55,350 bases of DNA from FEN-1088 sp031407985. GTDB taxonomy: Bacteria > Myxococcota_A > Polyangia > Fen-1088. The position numbers were made by a program, and so were the translations under genes. How positions within the stretch are numbered: the first letter of the stretch is position 1; the number at the start of each line of letters is the position of its first letter. The notes beneath the pieces are model-generated. The model was not told where the DNA came from. It saw only the letters and a program-made list of their open reading frames with translations, and did not search any database. This document shows positions 15,455 to 23,077 of the stretch, piece by piece. The DNA is taken from contig JANOJB010000330.1 of NCBI GenBank assembly GCA_031407985.1, forward strand, positions 1-55,350. The letters run 5' to 3'.

Positions 15455-17173
15455 ATGGATGAGTTACCGCCGTTGTTCGCCGCAGGACAACACCTCGGTC
15501 GATACGAATTGCTCCAACGCCTGGCGGTGGGGGGCATGGCCGAGGTTTACCTGGGGTATGCGGTGGGCCCGGGGGATTTTCGCAAGGTGGTCGCTATCAA
15601 GCGTCTGTTGCCGCAACACGCGCTGGATCCACAACTGCTGAGAATGTTCCTGGACGAGGCGCGTCTGATGGCGCGCCTGTCGCACCCGAATATTCCGCAG
15701 GTTACGGATGTCGACGACGGCAAGAAGAACAACGGCGTCGACGTGCCGTATTTCGTCATGGAATACGTTCATGGAACCGACCTGCGCGGGGTCCTGAACG
15801 CGGCCGCCGGCCCCCTGCCGATCGAGCACGCCTTGACCATCACGGTGGCCGTCGCGGCCGGCCTGCATCACGCGCACGAACATCGGGGAGCCGGGGGACA
15901 GCGCCTGGAAATCGTTCATCGCGACGTCTCTCCCTCGAACGTTCTCATCAGCTTTGATGGCAGCGTCAAGGTGACCGACTTCGGCGTTGCGAAATGGACC
16001 GAACAGAAAAGCTTCACCCACCAGGGCCAGCTGAAAGGGAAGTTCGCGCATATGTCGCCCGAGCAATGCCGAGGGGAGGCACTGGATCGGCGAAGCGACG
16101 TCTTCGCCCTGGGAACATTGTTGTACGAAATGACGACCGGGAATCCCCCGTTCGTGGCCGAAAGCGAGTACGAACTGCTGACTCAGATCATTTCGCAGGA
16201 AGCGCCCCCACCGCGGCGGCCTGATGGCCCTTACCCCGCCGATCTGGCCGCGATCGTCACGCGATCGCTGGGACGTGCGCGCGAGGATCGCTATCAAAGC
16301 GCCCAGGAACTGCAGTTGGCGCTGGAGGCGTTCGCGCGCGAGCACAAACTGATGGTGTCGCCGGTCTCGCTGGCCGGCTACGTCGAGTCGCTGTTCGGCG
16401 CGCGCGTCACCGAGTGGCGACAGGCGCTGGCCAGCGGAAAAACCCTGGTTGATCACCTGGCGCGATCGGAAGGACAATCCGCGAACGCCGGCGGTCAGGC
16501 GCACGCGCATCCGAATGAACGAACGGCAACCGACGCTTTTGTCATCGCTCCCCCCGGTATCTCGACGGCCACACCGGGCCATGTCTCCCCAACCGCCGTC
16601 CAGCCGCGACGAAAAGCAGGGATCAAGCGAACGCTGGTTATCACCGGAGCCGCGGTGGTGACCGTGGCGCTACTGGCTTTTGCGACCGAACTGACGTCAA
16701 GGTGGCAACGTGTTCCGCGCCCGGCCCTGTCCCCCACCCGCATGATTGACCCCGGATTGCCGTCGCCAACGATCACGACCGGCACCCGGTCCACGGGGCA
16801 ATCCACGTCGCCCGCCTTGACGCCCACCCTGCCACTTGCCCCAGGGTTTCCCGTCCCCGAATCGATCCCCGCCCCCACCTCCGCGACACGTGAACCTCGC
16901 CAAGTCGATGAGGTTGTCGCGGCCCGACCATCGCGCCGATGGTCCGCAACCGTTGCCGCATCATCAACGACAACGGCTTCCTCGCCAGCGCGGATCACCG
17001 GTTCTTCGCCCAGGGCGGTTGTGTCACCGCGGCCGGATGAATCGCCGCCCCCGCCAGCGTCTCCACCGTCGGCCGACCCGCAACAACCGGTGCCAGCGGC
17101 GGCCGCCGAAAGCCCCGCCTCCCCACCGGTACCGGTTAAGGTGTGGGATCCCGATTCCCCCGTTCCGCCGTAA
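15455..17173 (+). CDS. Eukaryotic-like Ser/Thr protein kinase with transmembrane segment and Pro/Ser/Thr-rich extracytoplasmic tail
   Basis: A 572-aa kinase. The ATG at 15455 follows GGAGG by 6 nt; a GTG at 15431 is rejected because it lies upstream of this site. Residues 20-290 form a complete Hanks-type kinase domain: glycine loop LAVGGMAEVYLG, catalytic Lys in VVAIKRLL, catalytic loop IVHRDVSPSNVLI, Mg-binding DFGVAKW and MSPEQCRGE. A transmembrane helix lies at about residues 391-411 (LVITGAAVVTVALLAFA), followed by about 160 residues of Pro/Ser/Thr/Ala-rich sequence with no recognisable sensor domain. It heads an operon with a TPR membrane protein and an RCC1-repeat lipoprotein, and may signal from or regulate these envelope proteins. 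Confidence 0.93.
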   Translation: MDELPPLFAAGQHLGRYELLQRLAVGGMAEVYLGYAVGPGDFRKVVAIKRLLPQHALDPQLLRMFLDEARLMARLSHPNIPQVTDVDDGKKNNGVDVPYFVMEYVHGTDLRGVLNAAAGPLPIEHALTITVAVAAGLHHAHEHRGAGGQRLEIVHRDVSPSNVLISFDGSVKVTDFGVAKWTEQKSFTHQGQLKGKFAHMSPEQCRGEALDRRSDVFALGTLLYEMTTGNPPFVAESEYELLTQIISQEAPPPRRPDGPYPADLAAIVTRSLGRAREDRYQSAQELQLALEAFAREHKLMVSPVSLAGYVESLFGARVTEWRQALASGKTLVDHLARSEGQSANAGGQAHAHPNERTATDAFVIAPPGISTATPGHVSPTAVQPRRKAGIKRTLVITGAAVVTVALLAFATELTSRWQRVPRPALSPTRMIDPGLPSPTITTGTRSTGQSTSPALTPTLPLAPGFPVPESIPAPTSATREPRQVDEVVAARPSRRWSATVAASSTTTASSPARITGSSPRAVVSPRPDESPPPPASPPSADPQQPVPAAAAESPASPPVPVKVWDPDSPVPP

Positions 17174-17177
17174 CCGC

Positions 17178-18068
17178 GTGTCTTTGCCCAAACCATCTAT
17201 CGGCGCGGCAGAGTTCGTCACCTCAAGCGTGGCTGCCGTCGCCTTGTGCCTGTACACCGTAACTGTGACGTCAACGGCATGGGCTGAAGAACCCGATGAC
17301 CGGGCGACCTCGGTGCCCGCCCAACCCGCGTCACCGACGGAACCGACGACGGAGCAGAAAACCGTCCCGACATCCGCGATGACCCCCGAAGCGAAGGCGC
17401 ACTATGACCGGGGCCTGGACCTGTACGGCGCTCGCGACTACCCGGCGGCCATAAACGAACTGGAACGGGGATTCAAAATGGATCCCCGCCGCGAGTTTCT
17501 GTTCGCCGAGGCGCAGGCTTTTCGGCTGGCTGGCGATTGCCTTCGCGCGGTGTCGCTGTACCGGCGATTCCTGGAGTCGACTCCGTCTCAACTCCAGGCA
17601 GAGGCGGCGCAACTGGGTATCGATCGCTGTGGGTCAGATCGGTCACCAGCGCCAGCCAAGCCGACCGTGGCAACGCCGCCTCCACTCGCCTCGGTTGTCC
17701 CGCCTGCACCCGTCACCGACCACCCGATCTGGTGGCGCGATCCCTGGGCCGCGCTCTCTATCGGCGCGGGCGTCGCGGCCCTGGGTGTGGGCGTCGGATT
17801 CGAGATCGCGTCGGGGCAGGCACAAGACGATGCGCGGTCGATGCGAAACAACAACTACGCCGCGTTCCAGCGACTGTGGGAATCCGCCGAACAAAGACGC
17901 ACGATCGCCGTGACTGCGACGCTGGGAGGCGTGGTGCTACTGGCCGCCGGGGGTGCGCGATTGATTCTCCTTCACCGACGGGAACGGGCGTCGGATCCGT
18001 CGAACGGCGCGGTGTCGTTCCTGCCGGTCCGCGGCGGGGGAGCGCTGTGTTGGCAGGGGGCGTTTTGA
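17178..18068 (+). CDS. TPR-containing membrane protein of the kinase operon
   Basis: A 296-aa protein. The GTG at 17178, 4 bp after the kinase stop, gives a signal peptide ending STAWA. Residues 70-150 form about two TPR units (AKAHYDRGLDLYGARDYPAA, LFAEAQAFRLAGDCLRAVS). A Pro/Ala-rich spacer follows, then two hydrophobic helices at about residues 190-212 (WAALSIGAGVAALGVGVGF) and 241-263 (IAVTATLGGVVLLAAGG). This pattern is common in myxobacterial proteins encoded beside Ser/Thr kinases, but the function is unknown. A similar architecture reappears at the end of the second kinase operon (35894-36931). Confidence 0.82.
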   Translation: MSLPKPSIGAAEFVTSSVAAVALCLYTVTVTSTAWAEEPDDRATSVPAQPASPTEPTTEQKTVPTSAMTPEAKAHYDRGLDLYGARDYPAAINELERGFKMDPRREFLFAEAQAFRLAGDCLRAVSLYRRFLESTPSQLQAEAAQLGIDRCGSDRSPAPAKPTVATPPPLASVVPPAPVTDHPIWWRDPWAALSIGAGVAALGVGVGFEIASGQAQDDARSMRNNNYAAFQRLWESAEQRRTIAVTATLGGVVLLAAGGARLILLHRRERASDPSNGAVSFLPVRGGGALCWQGAF

Positions 18069-20449
18069 CGGTCCGTCAGGTGGGTGTCGTGATCGCTGTC
18101 CTCGTCGGCGCTGTCGTATCGGCCGGTGGCTGCCTGGATCACGGAGTCTTCCGCTGCAAGGTGAACCGCGATTGCGGAGCGCAGGGCTTCTGCGAATCCA
18201 ACGGTGCCTGCAGTTTTGTGGACAGCGAAGGCTGTCCATCGGGCCGCCGCTATGGCCGACACGTGCAAGATCCCTTGTCCAACCGCTGCGTCGATCCGGC
18301 CTGCCCCGCCAATCCCGTCATACACGTGCGCGCAGGTGGAGCGCACGCTTGCCTGGTCAGATATGACGGCGCCGTCGCCTGCTGGGGCGCGGGCACCGAC
18401 GGACAACTGGGAGACGGCAACCTCCTGTCGCGGTCGACGGTCACACCGGTGACGCCAACCCCGGGCCTGGGAACCGCCGTCGACATCGCGCTGGGCGATC
18501 GACATACCTGCGCGCTCTTGAACGACATGACTGTCTGGTGCTGGGGCGCCAACGAATCGGGTCAACTGGGCACCGGAGATACAGCGGCGCGACCAACGCC
18601 CACGCAGGTTGCCGGCCTGACGGATGTCACCGCCATCGCGGCGGGCGGGGCGTTTACCTGCGCGGTAAACCGGGACGGCAGTGCCCTGTGCTGGGGACGC
18701 AACGCCGACGGCGAGCTGGGAAACGGCAACGGTACCGATTTATCGCCAACACCCCAACCGGTGCGCCTTCTCGCCAACGTTCAGACACTGACGGCGCGGG
18801 ATCGCCACGCCTGCGCGCTGACGGTCGGCGGCCTGCTGTGTTGGGGATCAAACGAACAGGGAGAACTGGGCGACGGGACCCGAAATCCCCATCCAGAGCC
18901 GACAGCTGTGATGATTCCACCCGGTGTCACGTGGACCGACGTCGTGGCGGGAGCCGCACACACCTGCGCGCTGGGCACGACCGGTCAGATTTGGTGCTGG
19001 GGCGCCAATCAGCTTGGCGAGTTGGGGGACGGCACCGACGAGACGCGCGCGGTTCCCGCTGTCGTGCCATCGCTGACATCCGTCACCGCGATCGCGGCCG
19101 GGGGACACCACACGTGTACCCGCCGGGACGACGGGACCGTGTTGTGCTGGGGCGCCAATCACGCGGGCCAATTGGGGGAGGGCACCACCAGCAACTTCCG
19201 TGTACCCGTGCCCGTCACCAGCATCGACAATGGCGCCGACGTGACGGCCGGCAACGCGTTCTCGTGCGTGCGGCGGCGAGACGGTACGGTTTCGTGCTGG
19301 GGGGACGATCGCGTTGGACAGCTAGGCGGCGGAACGACCATCGAAAGCCTGTCGCCGATTCGGGTGTCGAATCTCGACCGCGCGCAGTCCATCACGGCGG
19401 GGCGCGCTCACACTTGCGCGCTGCGCCCCGCCAGCGACGGTGCCGCCAGCACGGTGTGCTGGGGCAACAACCAGGCTGGGCAACTCGGGGACGGAACACG
19501 CCTGGATCGCCCCACGCCGGTCGCCTTGAAGATCAGCCTCAACGCCCGACAGGTCGTGGCCGGATCGGTACACACGTGTCTGCGCGGTGGTGACAAAAGC
19601 GTCTGGTGCTGGGGACGCGGTGGTTCAGGTCAGCTGGGCACGCCCGCGCTGATTGACTTCGCCGTTCCGGTCAACGTCGCGGGCCTGGGCGACGTCACCC
19701 ACATCGCCGCGGGCCAGTCCCACACCTGCGGCCTACGAGAACAGAGCGCCTGGTGTTGGGGCGCCAACGACGAAGGTCAATTGGGCGACGGAACCAACCT
19801 GGGTCGGTCCACCCCGATCGCGGTCCCTGGCACACCCGACATCGTCCAGTTGGCGCTGGGTGGCGCGCACACCTGCGCCCGCCACCTGGATGGAACCGTG
19901 ACCTGCTGGGGACGCGGCACCGATGGACAACTGGGAAACAATCAAAAGACGACAAGCGCGACGCCCGTGATCGTTTGGGAGTTGATGAACGCGGTAGCCA
20001 TCGTGGCCGGGGTTCGGCACACCTGCGCGATGCTGGCCGATCAAACGGTGAGTTGCTGGGGCGATGGCGTGTGGGGGCAGCTCGGATGGGGGTCGTCGCC
20101 CGTAGGTCACGAGATCCCCTCCAAGGTGGTGAACCTGGCAGACGCCGTCGAGATCGCCGCCGGCGACAACCACACCTGCGCGCGCACGTCATCGGGGAAT
20201 GTATTCTGCTGGGGCGCCAACAGTTCAGGACAGATCGGCGACGGAACGCATGACACCCGACTGGAACCGATCGTTGATGCCCCGTCATTCGTCAACGCGA
20301 TCGCGATTGCGGCGGGCGGCGCCCATACGTGCGCGATCAAGAACGATCAGTCGGTTTTTTGCTGGGGATCGGACAGCGCGGGCCAACTGGGCGAGGGAGC
20401 ATTTTTGCAACACCCTACCGCTAGACCGACCCACATCAGCTGCCCGTAG
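18065..20449 (+). CDS. Lipoprotein with 14 cysteine-paired RCC1-type repeats
   Basis: A 794-aa lipoprotein. The TTG at 18065 overlaps the previous TGA (TTGA) and follows AGGGGG by 5 nt; GTG 18047 is an alternative. The signal peptide ends in VSAGGC. A short Cys-rich segment follows (CKVNRDCGAQGFCESNGAC). Then come 14 RCC1/BLIP-II-type repeats of about 50 residues, each with the pattern AxGxxHTCA, about 12 residues, CWGxNxxGQLGDGT. That is enough for two seven-bladed propellers. Each repeat has one Cys before and one in CWG, so 28 Cys in 14 likely intra-blade disulfides. RCC1-like propellers bind proteins or chromatin in eukaryotes; in bacteria the ligands of secreted versions are mostly unknown. 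Third gene of the kinase operon. Confidence 0.92.
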   Translation: MTVRQVGVVIAVLVGAVVSAGGCLDHGVFRCKVNRDCGAQGFCESNGACSFVDSEGCPSGRRYGRHVQDPLSNRCVDPACPANPVIHVRAGGAHACLVRYDGAVACWGAGTDGQLGDGNLLSRSTVTPVTPTPGLGTAVDIALGDRHTCALLNDMTVWCWGANESGQLGTGDTAARPTPTQVAGLTDVTAIAAGGAFTCAVNRDGSALCWGRNADGELGNGNGTDLSPTPQPVRLLANVQTLTARDRHACALTVGGLLCWGSNEQGELGDGTRNPHPEPTAVMIPPGVTWTDVVAGAAHTCALGTTGQIWCWGANQLGELGDGTDETRAVPAVVPSLTSVTAIAAGGHHTCTRRDDGTVLCWGANHAGQLGEGTTSNFRVPVPVTSIDNGADVTAGNAFSCVRRRDGTVSCWGDDRVGQLGGGTTIESLSPIRVSNLDRAQSITAGRAHTCALRPASDGAASTVCWGNNQAGQLGDGTRLDRPTPVALKISLNARQVVAGSVHTCLRGGDKSVWCWGRGGSGQLGTPALIDFAVPVNVAGLGDVTHIAAGQSHTCGLREQSAWCWGANDEGQLGDGTNLGRSTPIAVPGTPDIVQLALGGAHTCARHLDGTVTCWGRGTDGQLGNNQKTTSATPVIVWELMNAVAIVAGVRHTCAMLADQTVSCWGDGVWGQLGWGSSPVGHEIPSKVVNLADAVEIAAGDNHTCARTSSGNVFCWGANSSGQIGDGTHDTRLEPIVDAPSFVNAIAIAAGGAHTCAIKNDQSVFCWGSDSAGQLGEGAFLQHPTARPTHISCP

Positions 20450-20551
20450 AACCGCCGGATTTGTTGGCGTTAACGCGCCGAACACAAATCGACCTCGCCC
20501 CTGTTACTTCGCGATCCCGCGGTCCCCGAAACGGTGCATTAATAGGCCCGC

Positions 20552-20911
20552 GTGAATCCCTTGGACGCACCACGAGCTCATTCGCTTTCGCAGCTGATTT
20601 CCGCGGCCCTACCGGCTGGATCGGGCGTCGCGGATCTCCAGCCGATTCTGGCCCAATTGCATGGCGATGCGCTCCGCAAGCGGGCGCGCCAGGTCACGTT
20701 GGACTTGCGCGGGGCAGGGCCCTTGGGCATCGCCGGCCTGCAACACTTCGTCGGCTGGATTTTGGAGATTCAGGACCTTCCCCCCGCCGAGCGTTACACG
20801 GTTCATTTCATCGGAGACGGCGGCGACCACTGGCAGAAACGGGGGCTGCAAGCGCTGCGCGCCTGTGCCGAAAGCGCGATTACCGTTTCCTTCGTCGAAG
20901 GAAACGCCTAG
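20552..20911 (+). CDS. Small protein, possibly STAS-like
   Basis: A 119-aa protein with a GTG start. I do not recognise the family. The pattern of predicted elements (strand QVTLDLRG, helix GIAGLQHFVGWILEIQ, strand YTVHFIGD, helix WQKRGLQALRAC, strand ITVSF) recalls STAS domains such as anti-sigma factor antagonists, but the usual DxSG-type phosphoserine segment is not obvious. It lies 85 bp before the FHA-AAA+ activator and 102 bp after the RCC1 gene, so it is probably not part of the kinase operon. Codon use matches its neighbours, which supports it being real. Confidence 0.6.
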   Translation: MNPLDAPRAHSLSQLISAALPAGSGVADLQPILAQLHGDALRKRARQVTLDLRGAGPLGIAGLQHFVGWILEIQDLPPAERYTVHFIGDGGDHWQKRGLQALRACAESAITVSFVEGNA

Positions 20912-20995
20912 CGGCACCGACCAGACGCCGGACCCATAGGCCCAGTCCGACCAAGCCCGACGCCGACCAAGCCCGAGCGTGATAAGGTCCGTTTC

Positions 20996-22366
20996 GTGGC
21001 CGTTCGCGAGAAGACGCAGACCGCTGTGCATTCGCCCCTGTCGCCGGCGGAGTTGCCCGACACTGCTGTCCTGTTGATGGTTGGCGGCGCGGATACGCCG
21101 GGCCTACCGAACGCACGGCGACTGGTGTTTATCCGCGAGGATCTGGAGATCGGTCGCAGTCCATCGGAGGCGGCTGAAACAAGGGGCGCGGCGCTGACCG
21201 TTTCCGATCCGCTGGTATCAAGCGAACATGCCCGCATCGCGCGTCTGCCGGCCGGGGGTTTCGAGATCGCGGACGCGGGTAGCAAAAACGGCACGTTCGT
21301 CGACAACGTCCGCGTCGAGGGCCGGACTCGCCTGCGCAACGGCTCGGTGGTTTTTTTTGGCAATCAGGTCGGCGTGTTCCGGATGTCATCGGCGCTGGAG
21401 TTGGAGGCGATCAAGTCCGAGTTGGTTTCGCCGCTGGGCCCCGTGGCCACGACGTCACCCACGTTGGCGGTGGCCTGTGATCGCTTGCGCCGCCTGGCTG
21501 GTGCCGATGGCGCTTTGTTGATCCTGGGTGACACCGGGGTCGGCAAGGAGATCTACGGGCGCGCGGTTCACACCCAAAGCGGTCGACGCGGAAAGTTCAT
21601 GGCGATCAACTGCGGCGCCATCCCGCGCGAGCTGGTCGAGAGTGAACTGTTCGGCTATCGGCAGGGCGCGCATTCGACGGCCCGCCAGGCAAAGGCCGGA
21701 CTGATCGAGGAGGCCGAGGGGGGAACGCTGTTCCTCGACGAGATCGGCGAGATGACCCAGGAAGCACAGATCAAACTGCTTCGCTTTCTGCAGGACCGCG
21801 AGTTGACTCCCTTGGGATCGACGCGGCCACGGAAGATCGACGTGCGCATCATCGCCGCCACCAACCGGGCCTCCAGCTCGGGAAAAACGCCGACCGGCCT
21901 CCGCGACGACATCATTGCCCGCCTGGGTGCCGCGCCCATCCATCTGCCACCGCTGCGCAACCGCATCGAAGACATCGGCGCGTTGGCCGCCCATTTCTTG
22001 CGGGCCACGCCCGGCCCCGCCTTTGATCAACCTGCGTTCCGGGCGCTGGCCCTTTATGAATGGCCGCTGAACGTCCGCGAACTGGAAAAGATTGTAACGA
22101 CGGCGGCGGTCTTGACCGGCGGGCAGCGGCCCATATCGCTGCGCGATCTTCCCGAACCCGTATCGCGGGCCGCCACGGCGCAGCCCGGAGTTCAACGACG
22201 CGCCGCCGGACCTTCCCCCACCCCCGCGCAGATCGAGGATCTGCTGCGCAGGTACAACGGCAACGTCGCCGACGTCTCGCGCGAGCTGGGCAAACACCGC
22301 GCGGCCGTCTGGCGCTGGATGAAAAAATGGGGGATTGGCGTCGAGAAGTTCAAGAAGACCGAGTAG
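20996..22366 (+). CDS. FHA-domain sigma-54-type AAA+ transcriptional activator with degenerate GAFTGA loop
   Basis: A 456-aa regulator with a GTG start preceded by AAGG. Residues 45-125 are an FHA domain (LEIGRSP, SSEHARI, SKNGTFVDN) that would bind phosphothreonine partners. Residues 150-345 are the AAA+ domain: Walker A GDTGVGKE, Walker B GGTLFLDEIGE, sensor and arginine region around RPRKIDVRIIAATNR. The loop that should read GAFTGA to contact sigma-54 is GAHSTA. A Fis-type helix-turn-helix ends the protein (NVADVSRELGKHRAAVWRW). FHA-AAA+ fusions of this sort are usual partners of Ser/Thr kinases in myxobacteria. The altered loop means sigma-54 activation is doubtful. Its 3' end overlaps the mutH frame. 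Confidence 0.92.
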   Translation: MAVREKTQTAVHSPLSPAELPDTAVLLMVGGADTPGLPNARRLVFIREDLEIGRSPSEAAETRGAALTVSDPLVSSEHARIARLPAGGFEIADAGSKNGTFVDNVRVEGRTRLRNGSVVFFGNQVGVFRMSSALELEAIKSELVSPLGPVATTSPTLAVACDRLRRLAGADGALLILGDTGVGKEIYGRAVHTQSGRRGKFMAINCGAIPRELVESELFGYRQGAHSTARQAKAGLIEEAEGGTLFLDEIGEMTQEAQIKLLRFLQDRELTPLGSTRPRKIDVRIIAATNRASSSGKTPTGLRDDIIARLGAAPIHLPPLRNRIEDIGALAAHFLRATPGPAFDQPAFRALALYEWPLNVRELEKIVTTAAVLTGGQRPISLRDLPEPVSRAATAQPGVQRRAAGPSPTPAQIEDLLRRYNGNVADVSRELGKHRAAVWRWMKKWGIGVEKFKKTE

Positions 22367-23046
22367 CGCCGGGGGATCGTATCGCCGACGAACTCGTGGC
22401 CCTGCTGGCTCATGCGCGCGCGCTGATAGGCGTCGAACTGGGTGAACTGGCGGATCAACTGGGCCTGCCCGTCCCGGCGGGGGCGGCGGGCCCCGAGCGA
22501 TCGAAGGGCTGGGCGGGACAGATCATCGAACACGAGCTAGGCGTCGAAACCAATGGCCTCTCTGGCCCGGACTTCGCGAGGCTGGGGATCGAACTGAAGA
22601 CCGTTCCCGTCGATCGCGATCTGAAGCCGCGCGAATCGACCGCGGTCTGCCAGATAGATCCGGTGGCGATCGCCGGTGAGTCCTGGGAAACCAGCACCGC
22701 GCGCGAAAAATTGGCCCGCGTGTTGTTTGTCGCGCTGGAGGTGCCCGCGGGCGCGCGGTCGGTCGCCGAGCGGCGCGTGACGGCGGTGCGGCTGTGGTCA
22801 CCGTCGCCGGCGGAGGATCGTCTGCTGCGCGCGGACTTCGACCTGTTCGTTCGCGAATACTTTCGCCGCGGACGCGTGGACGCGATCACCGGCCACCTGG
22901 GCCAGGTGATGCAGGTGCGCCCCAAAGGGAAAAATGCGGCCGACACGCGCGACGGCTATGACGAATCCGGCCGCCCCACCCGCGTCGGAAAATGCGGGTT
23001 CTACCTGCGCCCCGCGTTCGTGGCGTCGATCCTGCGTAGCGGATGA
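22327..23046 (+). CDS. mutH: DNA mismatch repair endonuclease MutH
   Basis: A 239-aa protein close to the E. coli length (229). The ATG at 22327 overlaps the preceding gene by 40 bp; GTG 22396 (216 aa) is a plausible alternative, and neither has a strong ribosome-binding site. The family is clear from the order of motifs: HARALIGVELGELADQLGL, GWAGQIIEHELG, the active site GPDFARLGIELKTVPV (D, E-x-K), SWETSTAREKLARVLFVAL, WSPSPAEDRLLRADF, ITGHLGQVMQVRPKGKNA and GFYLRPAF. MutH nicks the unmethylated strand at hemimethylated GATC sites after MutS/MutL activation. The Arg-Pro-Lys and Tyr positions that contact GATC are retained. MutS, MutL and Dam are not in the window. Confidence 0.88.
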   Translation: MGDWRREVQEDRVAPGDRIADELVALLAHARALIGVELGELADQLGLPVPAGAAGPERSKGWAGQIIEHELGVETNGLSGPDFARLGIELKTVPVDRDLKPRESTAVCQIDPVAIAGESWETSTAREKLARVLFVALEVPAGARSVAERRVTAVRLWSPSPAEDRLLRADFDLFVREYFRRGRVDAITGHLGQVMQVRPKGKNAADTRDGYDESGRPTRVGKCGFYLRPAFVASILRSG

Positions 23047-23077
23047 ATGCGGGTGGATCCGATTCGCGCCAGATGAA

